DNA from: Vreelandella subglaciescola | GTDB taxonomy: Bacteria > Pseudomonadota > Gammaproteobacteria > Pseudomonadales > Halomonadaceae | Length of the DNA: 64,000 nt | Reading direction: 5' to 3' | NCBI RefSeq assembly: GCF_900142895.1 | Contig: NZ_LT670847.1 | Coordinates: 1,364,001 to 1,428,000, forward strand | Part shown: positions 28,264 through 38,373 of the stretch, piece after piece | Layout: the number at the start of each line of letters is the position of its first letter | Numbering within the stretch: the stretch's first letter is position 1 | Made by a program: the position numbers and the translations under genes | Notes under the pieces: generated by a model | What the model saw: only the letters and a program-made list of their open reading frames with translations | Told to the model about the DNA's origin: nothing | Database searches by the model: none

Positions 28264-28403
28264 AATCATCCCGTCGCAAGCCCTCACCGAGAGGAAACGG
28301 TCGGCTGTGCCTCTGTCCCTCTAAAGTGCAACCTTCGATATATTAAGAAAACCGCCGCAAAGACACGGCAGTAAAGGGCGCATAATATCGCACAAAACGC
28401 GCG

Positions 28404-29078
28404 TTATATCCAGCCGCGCTCGGCAAACGACACCACCTCGCCGTCGCCCACCACAAAATGGTCCAGCACGCGGATGTCAAAAAGCCCCAGTGCGTCTGTC
28501 AGCCGCTGGGTAATGCGCCGGTCGGCATCGCTTGGCTCAGCCACCCCGGACGGATGATTGTGCGCCAGAATCACCGCGCCGGCGTTAAGCGCAAGCGCGC
28601 GCTTGGCCACCTCACGCGGGTACACCGAGGCGCTGTCCAGGGTGCCGCGAAACAGCGACTCAAAGCGGATAATGCGGTGCTGGGTATCCAGAAACAGCGC
28701 GGCAAACTCCTCATGCCCGAGGTGGCGCAGCTGGGACGTCAAATAGTGGCGCACCAGCGCCGGCGAGGTCAGCGCATTGCCGCGCGCCAGCTGGCTGGCC
28801 AAATGCCGACGCGATAGCTCAAGGGTCGCCTGCAGCTGGGCGAACTTGGCATCGCCCAGCCCCTTGCCCGCACAGAAACTCTGACGGTCGGCCTCCAGCA
28901 GCGGGCGCAGCCCGCCAAACTGCGAGAGCAAATCACGTGCCAGATCCACCGCCGAGCGTCCGCGCACGCCAACGCGCAAAAAAATCGCCAGCAGCTCGGC
29001 ATCCGACAGCGCCTGTGCGCCCAGATGCAGCAGTTTTTCCCGCGGCCGCTCACCTTCCGGCCAGTGATTGATGCCCAT
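28404..29078 (-). CDS. radC: RadC family JAB-domain protein
   Basis: A 224-residue protein with an N-terminal helix-hairpin-helix-like region ([40 protein letters not shown]) and a C-terminal JAB/MPN+ metallopeptidase-like domain whose ligands H173, H175 and D186 lie in [15 protein letters not shown]. The true function of RadC is unsettled; the original repair assignment was traced to recG. I chose the ATG giving [17 protein letters not shown]. It is divergent from coaBC, as in many gammaproteobacteria. Confidence 0.92.
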   Translation of the reverse strand: MGINHWPEGERPREKLLHLGAQALSDAELLAIFLRVGVRGRSAVDLARDLLSQFGGLRPLLEADRQSFCAGKGLGDAKFAQLQATLELSRRHLASQLARGNALTSPALVRHYLTSQLRHLGHEEFAALFLDTQHRIIRFESLFRGTLDSASVYPREVAKRALALNAGAVILAHNHPSGVAEPSDADRRITQRLTDALGLFDIRVLDHFVVGDGEVVSFAERGWI

Positions 29079-29172
29079 AAGCGCTCTCTGCCTCCGTGTC
29101 GTTCCTGCCTGTCGTCCATGGCCAGTGCCCGTTCGCTCAGCATGCCAAAGCGGCGGCGCGAATGGTATGGTA

Positions 29173-29210
29173 AGCCTCTTGAAAAACCTGAATTCAGGAA
29201 ACACAGAGGC
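29173..29210. repeat. Nested palindrome in the radC-coaBC intergenic region
   Basis: An outer inverted repeat GCCTCT (29173-29178) / AGAGGC (29205-29210) encloses a perfect 12-bp palindrome CCTGAATTCAGG (29187-29198). It ends 11 bases before the coaBC ATG and could be an operator or a leader structure. Confidence 0.6.
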
Positions 29211-29221
29211 AGGATTCCGCT

Positions 29222-30502
29222 ATGGCTGCTTTGACGTTGTCGGGAAAACGCGTGCTGCTGGGCGTAAGCGCCGGCATTGCCGCGTACAAAAGCGCGCTGA
29301 TTACACGCCAGCTCAAACAGGCCGGCTGCGAGGTGCGTGTGGTGATGACCCACGGCGCCCAGGCGTTTATTACCCCGATGACGCTGCAGGCGCTGTCGGG
29401 CGAGCCGGTGCGCACCTCGCTGCTAGACACCGACGCCGAGGCCGGCATGGGCCATATTGAGCTGGCGCGCTGGGCGGATGTGATACTTATCGCACCGGCC
29501 ACCGCCGACCTCATCGCGCGCCTGGTTCACGGCTTTGCCGATGACCTGCTCACGACGTTATGTCTGGCAAGTAATGCGCCCAAACTGATTGCCCCGGCGA
29601 TGAACCAGGCCATGTGGCGCCACCCGGCCACCCAGCGCAACGTTGCCACGCTGAACGCGGACGACTGGCAGCTGATCGGCCCCGATGCCGGCGATCAGGC
29701 CTGCGGCGATAACGGCCCCGGGCGCATGAGCGAACCCGACGACATCGTCGCCGCGCTCTTCGCGCGTTTGGCGCCGCCGGCAGGCGCCGCCACCGGCAAG
29801 CACATAGTGATCACCGCAGGCCCCACCCGCGAAGCGCTTGATCCGGTACGCTATTTGACCAAGCACGTTTTGTCTAATAAAAGCTCGGGGAAAATGGGCT
29901 ACGCGCTGGCCGCTGCCGCCCTGGAACAGGGCGCGCGGGTCACGCTGATCAGCGGCCCGGTCGCCCTTTCCACGCCTTTCGGCGCCGAGGCCGTCGCGGT
30001 GGAATCCGCCGCCGAGATGCACGCCGCCGCCCTGCGACTGGCGCCCGACGCCGACGTGTTTATCGGCTGTGCGGCGGTGTCCGACTACCGTGCCGCCGAG
30101 ACGGCCGCGCACAAGCTCAAGAAAACCGATAACGACGACACCCTGACGCTGACGCTGATCAAAAACCCCGACATTATTTCCGAGGTCGCCGCGCTGGAAA
30201 CGGCCCAACGCCCGCCGGTGGTGGTCGGCTTTGCCGCCGAAACCCGGGACGTCGAACGCTACGCCGCCGGCAAGCTCGCGCGCAAGGCGCTGGACATGAT
30301 TGTCGCCAACGACGTATCCACCGCCGGGCTGGGCTTTGGCAGCGACGACAACGCCGCCTGGCTACTGTGGCGCACACCCTCGGGCAACACCAGCGAGCAC
30401 CAGCCGCCCCAGCCCAAAACCCGGCTAGCACGGACGGTCATCCAGCGCGCGCTGGCACTATTACCCGCCCCGACACCGACACATACCAAGGAATCATCAT
30501 GA
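29222..30502 (+). CDS. coaBC: Bifunctional phosphopantothenoylcysteine decarboxylase/synthetase
   Basis: Catalyses two coenzyme A steps: CTP-dependent joining of cysteine to 4'-phosphopantothenate (C-terminal CoaB) and FMN-dependent decarboxylation (N-terminal CoaC). The 426 residues show the CoaC flavin region [20 protein letters not shown], the [16 protein letters not shown] motif with the catalytic Asn/Met, and in CoaB the [18 protein letters not shown] segment and the dimerising [11 protein letters not shown]. It is coupled by ATGA to dut, the conserved coaBC-dut order. Confidence 0.97.
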   Translation: MAALTLSGKRVLLGVSAGIAAYKSALITRQLKQAGCEVRVVMTHGAQAFITPMTLQALSGEPVRTSLLDTDAEAGMGHIELARWADVILIAPATADLIARLVHGFADDLLTTLCLASNAPKLIAPAMNQAMWRHPATQRNVATLNADDWQLIGPDAGDQACGDNGPGRMSEPDDIVAALFARLAPPAGAATGKHIVITAGPTREALDPVRYLTKHVLSNKSSGKMGYALAAAALEQGARVTLISGPVALSTPFGAEAVAVESAAEMHAAALRLAPDADVFIGCAAVSDYRAAETAAHKLKKTDNDDTLTLTLIKNPDIISEVAALETAQRPPVVVGFAAETRDVERYAAGKLARKALDMIVANDVSTAGLGFGSDDNAAWLLWRTPSGNTSEHQPPQPKTRLARTVIQRALALLPAPTPTHTKESS

Positions 30503-30966
30503 CCACTGCCGCTGCCCGCCCGCGCCTTGAATGCCAACTGCTGGACGAGCGCCTGCGCGACCATATGCCCACCTACGCCACCGAAGGGTCCGCCGGCATG
30601 GACTTGCGCGCGCTGCTCGACGCGCCGCTGACCCTTGAGCCCGGCGACTGCGAGCTTGTGCGTACCGGTCTGGCCATTTACATCCGCGACCCGAACCTTG
30701 CGGGGATGATCCTGCCGCGCTCGGGGCTGGGTCACAAACACGGCATTGTGCTGGGCAACCTCGTCGGGCTGATCGATGCCGACTATCAAGGCGAGCTGAT
30801 GATCTCGGTGTGGAACCGCGGCCAGCGCGCCTTTACCGTCGAGCCGTTCGAGCGCCTGGCCCAGTACGTGCTGGTACCCGTAGTGCAGGCCGAGCTTGAG
30901 GTGGTCGAGCACTTCACGGCAAGCCAGCGCGGCGACGGCGGCTTCGGCAGCACCGGCGCGCGTTAA
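30499..30966 (+). CDS. dut: Deoxyuridine 5'-triphosphate nucleotidohydrolase
   Basis: Homotrimeric dUTPase that keeps uracil out of DNA and supplies dUMP for thymidylate synthesis. The 155-residue protein has all five motifs: [36 protein letters not shown] and the C-terminal [10 protein letters not shown] arm that closes over the active site. The ATG overlaps the coaBC stop by 4 bp with AAGGAA upstream; a longer in-frame extension lies within coaBC and is not coding. Confidence 0.98.
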   Translation: MTTAAARPRLECQLLDERLRDHMPTYATEGSAGMDLRALLDAPLTLEPGDCELVRTGLAIYIRDPNLAGMILPRSGLGHKHGIVLGNLVGLIDADYQGELMISVWNRGQRAFTVEPFERLAQYVLVPVVQAELEVVEHFTASQRGDGGFGSTGAR

Positions 30967-31003
30967 TATCTTTTTTATCGTTTGATTGCATACAGAGACG
31001 ACC

Positions 31004-32395
31004 ATGACCCACGCCTCCCTGAACGCCTCCATTTTCCGTGCCTACGACATTCGCGGCATCGTTGACGACACCTTGACCGACGACAGCGTCGCGCTGATTG
31101 GCCACGCCATCGGCAGCGAAGCCAGCGCCCGCGGCGAAACCACCGTGGTCGTGGCGCGCGATGGGCGCCTCTCGGGCGAGCGCCTGCAGGCCGCGCTGAT
31201 CCGCGGGCTGACCGCCGCCGGCCAGAACGTGATCAACGTCGGCATGGTGCCCACGCCGGTGCTTTACTTTGCTACTCACGTACTCGACGGCACGGCCTCC
31301 GGCGTCATGGTCACCGGCAGCCACAACCCGCCGAACTACAACGGCTTCAAGATCGTGCTCGGTGGCGAGACGCTCTCGGGCGAGGCGATTACCGCGCTCT
31401 ACCAGCGCATCGTCGATAATAACCTGACCCATGGCGAAGGCCAGATCGGCGAAGAAGACCTGCGCGAGGCTTATTTGGACCGCATCGTCGGCGATATCCA
31501 CGTCAAGCGCCCGCTCAAGGCCGTGGTTGACTGCGGCAACGGCGTGGCCGGCGAGCTGGGGCCCGAACTGATCCGCCGGCTGGGTATCGACACCGTGCCG
31601 CTGTTCGACGACATCGACGGCACCTTTCCCAACCACCACCCCGACCCCGGCAAGCCGGAAAACCTCGTCGATCTGGTCGCGAAAGTAAAAGAGACCGGCG
31701 CCGATATCGGCCTGGCCTTTGACGGCGACGGCGACCGCCTGGGCGTGATTACCCCCAGCGGCACGCTCATCTACCCCGACCACCTGCTGATGGCCTTTGC
31801 CACCGACATGCTCGGCCGCAACCCCGGCGCCAAGGTGATTTTTGACGTCAAATGCACCGGCAACCTGACTCAGGTGATCGAACAGGCCGGCGGCGAGCCC
31901 GAAATGTGGCGCACCGGCCACTCACTGATCAAGGCGCGGATGAAAGAAACCGGCGCGGCACTGGCCGGCGAAATGAGCGGCCACGTGTTCTTCAAGGAAC
32001 GCTGGTACGGCTTTGACGACGGCCTGTACGCCGCCGCGCGGCTGGTGGAAATCCTTGCCGGCCAGCAAGACGATGCCGACACCTTCTTTCAGGGTTTCCC
32101 GCTTGACGTGGGCACCCCGGAAATCAACATCGAAGTGACCGACGCCACCAAGTTTGCGCTGGTCGAGAAACTTGCCCGTGAAGGCGACTTCGGCGAAGGT
32201 ATCAAAACCACGCTCGACGGCATCCGCGTGGATTACCCCGACGGCTGGGGCCTGTGCCGCGCCTCGAACACCACGCCGGTTCTGGTACTGCGCTTTGAGG
32301 GCAAAAGCGACGCCGCCCTGGCGCGCATCAAGGCGCGCTTTGCCGCCGCGCTGAGTCAGGTTGACGCCACGCTTGCGCTGCCCGAAAGCCCGTAG
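31004..32395 (+). CDS. algC: Phosphomannomutase/phosphoglucomutase
   Basis: Alpha-D-phosphohexomutase interconverting mannose or glucose 1- and 6-phosphates for exopolysaccharide and LPS precursors. The 463 residues begin FRAYDIRGIVDDTL and have the phosphoserine loop VTGSHNPPNYNG, the magnesium loop DGDGDRLG, the sugar-binding GEMSGHVFF and the phosphate-binding C-terminal loop CRASNTTPVLVLRFE. Location between dut and argB is the Pseudomonas coaBC-dut-algC-argB order, which supports the AlgC-type dual specificity over GlmM. GAGACG precedes the ATG. Confidence 0.94.
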   Translation: MTHASLNASIFRAYDIRGIVDDTLTDDSVALIGHAIGSEASARGETTVVVARDGRLSGERLQAALIRGLTAAGQNVINVGMVPTPVLYFATHVLDGTASGVMVTGSHNPPNYNGFKIVLGGETLSGEAITALYQRIVDNNLTHGEGQIGEEDLREAYLDRIVGDIHVKRPLKAVVDCGNGVAGELGPELIRRLGIDTVPLFDDIDGTFPNHHPDPGKPENLVDLVAKVKETGADIGLAFDGDGDRLGVITPSGTLIYPDHLLMAFATDMLGRNPGAKVIFDVKCTGNLTQVIEQAGGEPEMWRTGHSLIKARMKETGAALAGEMSGHVFFKERWYGFDDGLYAAARLVEILAGQQDDADTFFQGFPLDVGTPEINIEVTDATKFALVEKLAREGDFGEGIKTTLDGIRVDYPDGWGLCRASNTTPVLVLRFEGKSDAALARIKARFAAALSQVDATLALPESP

Positions 32396-32446
32396 CTCGC
32401 CGTCGACGCTGCTTCTTTATAAAAAAAATGCTTCATCAAACGATAA

Positions 32447-33403
<957 letters not shown>

Positions 33404-33423
33404 CCGCCAGGGAGGGCATGACC

Positions 33424-34032
33424 ATGAGCGAGAAGCACAAGCCGCGCCGCCGCGAGCAGATCCTTCAGGCGCTCGCGCAGATGCTCGAAGAGGACAGCGG
33501 CAAACGCATTACCACCGCCGCGCTGGCGCGCCAGGTCGGCGTGTCGGAAGCCGCGCTGTACCGCCATTTCCCAAGCAAGGCGCGCATGTTTGAAGGGCTG
33601 ATCGATTTTATCGAGGAAAGCATTTTTGCCCGCGTTACCCGGATTTTAAGCGACGTTCCCAACGCCACCGAGCGCTGCGGCACCCTTGTGGCGCTGCTGC
33701 TGGGCTTCGCAGAAAAAAATCCGGGGCTTGCTCGAGTCATGGGCGGCGACGCCCTGACCGGCGAGACCGCAAGGCTGCGCCAGCGCGTGCATCAGCTGTT
33801 CGAGCGCCTGGAACTGCAGCTCAAGCAGGTGCTGCGCGAAGCCGAGCTGCACGAAGGGCTGCGCCCCTGCATTCCCGCCTCAGCCGCGGCCAACCTGCTG
33901 ATGGCTCACGCCGAAGGGCGCATTTCCCAGTACGTGCGCAGCGATTTCAAACACCGCCCCACCGCGTACTGGGACGACCAGTGGGCGCTGCTCTCGGCGC
34001 GGCTGATGTGCCCTGTCGCGCAGAGCGCTTAA
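33424..34032 (+). CDS. slmA: Nucleoid occlusion factor SlmA
   Basis: TetR-family DNA-binding protein that blocks FtsZ ring formation over the nucleoid. The 202 residues show an N-terminal helix-turn-helix (about 12-55, with ITTAALARQVGVSEAALYRH) followed by the SlmA-specific region FPSKARMFEGLIDFIEESIF and ARVMGGDALTGE. I prefer the ATG at 33424 since GGAGG is then 8 bases away; the ATG at 33418 is too close. It ends at a bidirectional terminator facing rpoH, with the ftsYEX division genes just beyond. Confidence 0.95.
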   Translation: MSEKHKPRRREQILQALAQMLEEDSGKRITTAALARQVGVSEAALYRHFPSKARMFEGLIDFIEESIFARVTRILSDVPNATERCGTLVALLLGFAEKNPGLARVMGGDALTGETARLRQRVHQLFERLELQLKQVLREAELHEGLRPCIPASAAANLLMAHAEGRISQYVRSDFKHRPTAYWDDQWALLSARLMCPVAQSA

Positions 34033-34077
34033 CGCAGCGCATCGGCACAATCTATATCAGTACAATCCACCCACGTG

Positions 34078-34105
34078 AAAACGGCGCCCTGAAGGCGCCG
34101 TTTTT
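34078..34105. terminator. Bidirectional terminator between slmA and rpoH
   Basis: AAAACGGCGCC, 5-base loop, GGCGCCGTTTT, extended by a fifth T. It serves the convergent slmA and rpoH transcripts. Confidence 0.92.
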
Positions 34106-34146
34106 GCGATGTTACCGCACAGACTGAACGTATTGAGCGAACGTCA

Positions 34147-35019
34147 TCAGGCGAAAAACGTATCGCCCATTTTATGGCGCAGCTTTTTCATCGCGTTTTT
34201 CTCAAGCTGGCGAATACGCTCGGCGGATACACCGTAAACCGCGGCCAGGTCGTGCAGCGTTGCCTTGTGCTCGGCCAGCCAGCGGCGCTGGAGAATATCC
34301 CGCGAGCGCTCGTCGAGCCCTTCAAGCGCGCCCTGAAGGCGGCGCGACGCGTCCTGCTCGTAGTCGCTGTCTTCCAGCTGCGTGGCCGGGTCGGCGGCCG
34401 CGTCGTTCAGGAAGTTCACCGGCGCCCGGTAGGCGCTGCTGCTGTCCTCGTCGTCGCCCGGGGAGGCATCAAAGCCGGCGTCATACGACGTCAACCGCCC
34501 TTCCATGTCGCGCACCACGGCGGGCTTGACGTCGAGGTCCTTGGCAATCGCGTTGACTTCGTCATTATTGAGCCAGGCCAGACGCTTTTTCGCGCTACGC
34601 AGATTGAAGAACAGCTTGCGCTGCGCCTTGGTCGTGGCAATTTTGACGATGCGCCAGTTGCGCAGCACGAACTCGTGAATTTCGGCCTTGATCCAATGCA
34701 CGGCGAACGACACCAGCCGCACGCCCTGATTCGGGTCAAAGCGCTTGACGGCCTTCATCAGGCCGACGTTACCTTCCTGAATCAGGTCAGACTGCGCCAG
34801 CCCGTAGCCGGAATAGCTGCGCGCAATATGAACCACAAAGCGCAGGTGCGACAGCACCAGACGGCGCGCCGCTTCCAGATCGCCGTCGTCGTAAAGACGC
34901 CAGGCTAGAGCGCGCTCTTCTTCAGCGCTTAATACCGCAATACTGCTGACCGCGCGTGTATAGCCGCCCAGATCCTGACCTGGAGAAAGCTGACCCACCG
35001 GTAGAAGACTGTTGCTCAT
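34147..35019 (-). CDS. rpoH: RNA polymerase heat-shock sigma factor sigma-32
   Basis: Directs RNA polymerase to heat-shock promoters. The 290 residues contain region 2 ([40 protein letters not shown]), the RpoH box [15 protein letters not shown] that distinguishes it from RpoD, and region 4 with a helix-turn-helix ([20 protein letters not shown]). I start at the ATG at 35017-35019 (GGGAGA upstream); a TTG nine codons earlier is less likely. The 221-bp gap before it contains a 13-bp tandem array. It follows ftsX as in E. coli. Confidence 0.97.
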   Translation of the reverse strand: MSNSLLPVGQLSPGQDLGGYTRAVSSIAVLSAEEERALAWRLYDDGDLEAARRLVLSHLRFVVHIARSYSGYGLAQSDLIQEGNVGLMKAVKRFDPNQGVRLVSFAVHWIKAEIHEFVLRNWRIVKIATTKAQRKLFFNLRSAKKRLAWLNNDEVNAIAKDLDVKPAVVRDMEGRLTSYDAGFDASPGDDEDSSSAYRAPVNFLNDAAADPATQLEDSDYEQDASRRLQGALEGLDERSRDILQRRWLAEHKATLHDLAAVYGVSAERIRQLEKNAMKKLRHKMGDTFFA

Positions 35020-35065
35020 GTGCAGATGGTCTCCCTGATAACCCAATGTGGTTGACTGGAACTAT

Positions 35066-35124
35066 CGTTAACAGCCTATCGTTAACAGCCGTCGTTAACA
35101 GCCGTCGTTAACAGCCGTCGTTAA
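35066..35124 (-). repeat. Tandem array of a 13-bp GTTAAC-containing unit upstream of rpoH
   Basis: CGTTAACAGCC begins at 35066, 35080, 35093 and 35106, with a fifth truncated copy (CGTTAA) at 35119. Spacing is 14, 13, 13 and 13 bp. Each unit centres on the palindrome GTTAAC. The array lies 47-105 bases upstream of the rpoH ATG, in the promoter or leader region. Confidence 0.92.
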
Positions 35125-35240
35125 GAACTGTCTTGAACTAAAGCAATAGACGTTATAACTGGAAAAAAGTTCCTTTCGCACCACGTTTAGTGCGTTTGCC
35201 CGGTTATTCAGCGGAATATGCCGTAAAAGCGTCTTCTCGC

Positions 35241-36296
35241 CTACCGTGCCTTGATGCTGGCCAAGTGCCGCGTGACGGCAACCCACGCGCCCAGCCAGCC
35301 GAGTATTGTACTGCAAAAAAGCAGGATTGTAGAGCCCGCGATGCCTAGCGCCGGCAGAGTGAAACCTGCGCCGTAGCTTGCCGCCAGCGCCTGTACCGGC
35401 AGCGCCAGCCAGCGCCCGCCCAGAGTCAGCAGCCCCAGCGCGAGAAGCCCGCCACCCAAGCCGTACCAGGCGCCGCTGTACAAAAACGGCCGGCGCACGA
35501 ATGCGTGGGTCGCGCCGATCAGCATCACCACCTCGATTTCGCGCCGGCGGCTTTCTACCGCCAGCCGGATAGTATTGCCCACCACCAGCAGCACGCCAAG
35601 CCCGAACAGCACGCCCAGCGCCAGCGTCACGCGCTGGCCCAGCTCGGCCAGGTGACGCAGCCGCTCGATCCAGGCCAGATCCACGCGCACCTCGTCCACC
35701 CCGGCAAGCTCGCTCAGCCGCCGGGAAAGCGCCTGCATGGCCTTGGGCGACGGGCTGTCGGGCGTCACCACTATGCTTGCCGGCAGCGGATTATCCTCAA
35801 GCCCGTCAAGCGCGTCGGCAAGTCCCAGCGCCTGCTGAAAATCCGCCATGCCCTGCTCGGCAGTAATCAGCTGCGTTCCCTGAACGGCAGGCTCCGCGGC
35901 CACCGCCTGCTCGACGCGCCCGGCCTGAGCAGTATCCACGCGGGATTGCAGATACACCGTCAGCGTGGCGCTGTCGTCCAGCTCGGCATCCAGCAGGCGC
36001 GCACTGGAAAGGGTCAGCCACAGCGCGGCGGGCAGCACCAGCGCAATGGCGATCGCCAGCATGGTCAGCAGGCTGCCGATAGGATAGCGCAACAGCCGCC
36101 GGATGCTATCCACGGCCATGGCCTTGTGGTGGCGCACCCAGGCTTGAAAGCGGCTGGCCAGCCGCGAGCTGGAAAGCGTCGGCCTGGCGGTACGGGTTGG
36201 CGACGCCGCGGGCTTGTTTGCGGCGGAAGACGTGGCGGCGCGTTTGGGCTGGGCAGTGCGGCGCGGCGTGGTCGCCGGTTTGCGTGGCGATGTCAT
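35241..36296 (-). CDS. ftsX: Cell division protein FtsX
   Basis: Membrane partner of FtsE; the complex activates peptidoglycan hydrolases through a periplasmic loop and stabilises the divisome. The 351 residues have four transmembrane segments: one near 75-98, then three in the C-terminal half (around VTLALGVLFGLGVLLVVGNT, SGAWYGLGGGLLALGLLTLG and IAGSTILLFCSTILGWLGAW). A periplasmic domain lies between the first two. The first 60 residues are an unusual Pro/Ala/Thr/Lys/Arg-rich cytoplasmic extension. The ATG overlaps the ftsE stop by 4 bp. Confidence 0.96.
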   Translation of the reverse strand: MTSPRKPATTPRRTAQPKRAATSSAANKPAASPTRTARPTLSSSRLASRFQAWVRHHKAMAVDSIRRLLRYPIGSLLTMLAIAIALVLPAALWLTLSSARLLDAELDDSATLTVYLQSRVDTAQAGRVEQAVAAEPAVQGTQLITAEQGMADFQQALGLADALDGLEDNPLPASIVVTPDSPSPKAMQALSRRLSELAGVDEVRVDLAWIERLRHLAELGQRVTLALGVLFGLGVLLVVGNTIRLAVESRRREIEVVMLIGATHAFVRRPFLYSGAWYGLGGGLLALGLLTLGGRWLALPVQALAASYGAGFTLPALGIAGSTILLFCSTILGWLGAWVAVTRHLASIKAR

Positions 36297-36961
36297 TGTG
36301 CCCCCTCATCGGCGACCAGACGCCCGTCACTGAGTCGCAGCATGCGGTGACGCAGCTGGGTGATCAGCGCCAGATCGTGGCTGGCGATCATCACCGTGGT
36401 ACCGATGCGGTTGAAGTCTTCAAAAAGCGCCATGATGTCGGCCGACAGCTGCGGGTCCAGATTACCGGTGGGCTCATCGGCAAGCAGCAACGCTGGCTTG
36501 TTGACCACGGCGCGAGCAATCCCCACGCGCTGCTGTTCGCCGCCGGATAGCTCGATGGGCAGCGCACGTTCGCGGTGCAGCAGCCCGACCTTGTCCAGCG
36601 AGGCCCGCACCCGTCGCGCCACTTCGCGCGGCGACGCGCCCTGAATTTCCAGCGGCAGCGCCACGTTGTGAAATATCGAGCGGTCGAACAACAGCTGGTG
36701 ATCCTGAAACACCACGCCAATCTGGCGGCGATAAAACGGCACCTGGCTTGCGTGCAACTCGGCGATGTCGTGCCCGGCAACCACCACGCGGCCACGGCTG
36801 GGGCGCTCAAGCCGCATGATCAGACGCAGCAGCGAACTCTTGCCGGCGCCGGAGTGGCCGGTCAGAAACACCATCTCGCCCCGCCCGACGCGAAAGCTCA
36901 GGTGGGACAGCGCCTCAAAGCGCCCGCCGTAACGCTTGCCGACGTTCTCGAAGGCGATCAT
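36293..36961 (-). CDS. ftsE: Cell division ATP-binding protein FtsE
   Basis: ABC-type ATPase of the FtsEX complex. The 222-residue protein has Walker [14 protein letters not shown], the Q-loop in [13 protein letters not shown], signature [15 protein letters not shown], Walker [15 protein letters not shown] and the switch His in [10 protein letters not shown]. It overlaps both ftsY (4 bp) and ftsX (4 bp), so the three are produced as a coupled unit linking membrane targeting and division. Confidence 0.97.
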   Translation of the reverse strand: MIAFENVGKRYGGRFEALSHLSFRVGRGEMVFLTGHSGAGKSSLLRLIMRLERPSRGRVVVAGHDIAELHASQVPFYRRQIGVVFQDHQLLFDRSIFHNVALPLEIQGASPREVARRVRASLDKVGLLHRERALPIELSGGEQQRVGIARAVVNKPALLLADEPTGNLDPQLSADIMALFEDFNRIGTTVMIASHDLALITQLRHRMLRLSDGRLVADEGAQ

Positions 36962-38274
36962 TCGCGGCTGTCATCTTCCTGGCGGTCAAACAGCGCGCCA
37001 ACAAAGTCGTTGGCGACGAAGGGGCGCAGATCATCCAGCCCCTCGCCCACGCCAATAAAGCGGATCGGCGTTTTCAGCTGCTTGGCCAACGCAAAAATCA
37101 CCCCGCCCTTGGCGGTACCATCCAGCTTGGTCAGGGTAATGCCGCTGACCGGCACGGCTTCGTTAAAGGTGCTGGCCTGAGTAATCGCGTTCTGGCCGGT
37201 GCCGGCATCCAGCACCAGCATGACCTCGTGGGGCGCACTGGCGTCGAGCTTTTGTATCACCCGATGCACCTTTTTCAGCTCCTCCATCAGGTAGCCCTTG
37301 TTGTGCAGCCGGCCGGCGGTATCGGCGATCAGCACATCAACGCCGCGCGCCTTGGCGGCGGCCACCGCGTCGTACACCACCGAGGCGCTGTCGGCGCCGG
37401 TATGCTGGGCAATCACCGGCACGCTATTGCGCTCGCCCCAGACCTTGAGCTGCTCTACCGCCGCGGCACGGAAGGTATCGCCGGCGGCCAGCATCACGCT
37501 TTTGCCCTCTTGCTGAAAGCGTTGGGTAAGCTTGCCGATGGTGGTTGTCTTGCCCACGCCGTTCACGCCTATCACCAGAATCACAAAGGGGCCGTCGCCG
37601 CTTTTCTCCAGACTCAGCGGTGTGGTAACCGGCTCCAGCATAGCGGCCAGCTCTTCTTGCAGGCCCTGATACAGCGCCTGCGGATCGCTGATTTCCTTGC
37701 GCGACACCCGCGCCTCGAGCCGCTCGATAATCGTCGTGGTGGCTTCGATACCCACATCGGCCATTAACAGCTGGGTTTCCAGGTCTTCCAGCAATTCGTC
37801 GTCGATCTGCTTTTTGCCCAGAAACAGATCGGCAACGCCGTCGGTCAGGTTAGCGCGGGTTTTACCCAGCCCGGCCTTGATGCGCGACAGCCAGCCCTTT
37901 TTCTCCGGCCGTGCTGCCGGCTGCGGCTGAGTCGCCGTTGCCTGCTCAGGCTCTGGCTCAGGTTCTGGTTCCGGCTCTGGCTCTGGCTCTGATTGTGGTT
38001 CCGGTTCCGGTTCCGGTTCCGGTTCCGATTCAAGTTTGGGCTCAGCGTCCGGGTCAGGCTTGTGCTCGGCCTCGGTGACGGGCGGTATCGGCGTCGGCGC
38101 GGGCTTTTCATCAGCCGCTGCTTCATCCGCGGCGGGCGGCGTCGGCGCTTCAATGCCCTCGTCCTGCTCACCCTGACGGTCAACCGGCGTTTCCTCAGAG
38201 AGCTGTGTGCTGTCGTCTTCCGGCGCTGTTTCGCGGGTATCGTGCTTTTTCTTGCGTTTAAAAAAACCAAACAT
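36958..38274 (-). CDS. ftsY: Signal recognition particle receptor FtsY
   Basis: GTPase receptor that docks SRP-ribosome complexes at the inner membrane. The 438 residues start [13 protein letters not shown], a short amphipathic basic stretch, followed by a long acidic A domain (to about 125) containing an almost pure Glu-Pro repeat. The NG domain follows, with P-loop [14 protein letters not shown] (near 235-248), [10 protein letters not shown] and [11 protein letters not shown] use the ATG at 38272-38274; a TTG two codons earlier is less likely. SRP partner ffh lies in the same window at 61590-63008. Confidence 0.97.
   Translation of the reverse strand: MFGFFKRKKKHDTRETAPEDDSTQLSEETPVDRQGEQDEGIEAPTPPAADEAAADEKPAPTPIPPVTEAEHKPDPDAEPKLESEPEPEPEPEPQSEPEPEPEPEPEPEPEQATATQPQPAARPEKKGWLSRIKAGLGKTRANLTDGVADLFLGKKQIDDELLEDLETQLLMADVGIEATTTIIERLEARVSRKEISDPQALYQGLQEELAAMLEPVTTPLSLEKSGDGPFVILVIGVNGVGKTTTIGKLTQRFQQEGKSVMLAAGDTFRAAAVEQLKVWGERNSVPVIAQHTGADSASVVYDAVAAAKARGVDVLIADTAGRLHNKGYLMEELKKVHRVIQKLDASAPHEVMLVLDAGTGQNAITQASTFNEAVPVSGITLTKLDGTAKGGVIFALAKQLKTPIRFIGVGEGLDDLRPFVANDFVGALFDRQEDDSRE
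37946..38030. repeat. Hexanucleotide repeat tract encoding Glu-Pro repeats in ftsY
   Basis: Consecutive 6-base units of the GGTTCC/GGCTCT type encode alternating Glu and Pro on the minus strand. The last five units read GGTTCC with no mismatch, so the tract is prone to slippage in multiples of six, which keeps frame. Confidence 0.85.
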
Positions 38275-38373
38275 GGGCAATATCCGAACGGGTCATCGTC
38301 AAAAAAGAGAATTGCCTCCATCCTACCACCGCGCATCAAGACTTTGGATAAGCAGGACGCTACAATCCCGCCC

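Larger units (their letters stand above)
28076..28403. other. Intergenic region between rpmB and radC
   Basis: These 328 bases hold no gene I can support. From left to right they contain the rpmB leader, the rpmB promoter (28213-28241), and a terminator for the upstream radC transcript (28243-28263) placed immediately before that promoter. The remaining 140 bases next to radC show no recognisable signal. Confidence 0.6.

Noticed and set aside
28265..28403. Possible small gene or RNA between radC and the rpmB promoter
   Set aside because: No ribosome site with a coding-like frame and no promoter or terminator pair for an RNA gene could be seen.
35066..35124. Tandem repeat before rpoH as a CRISPR array
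   Set aside because: Units are only 13 bp, directly adjacent, with no unique spacers and no cas genes in the window.
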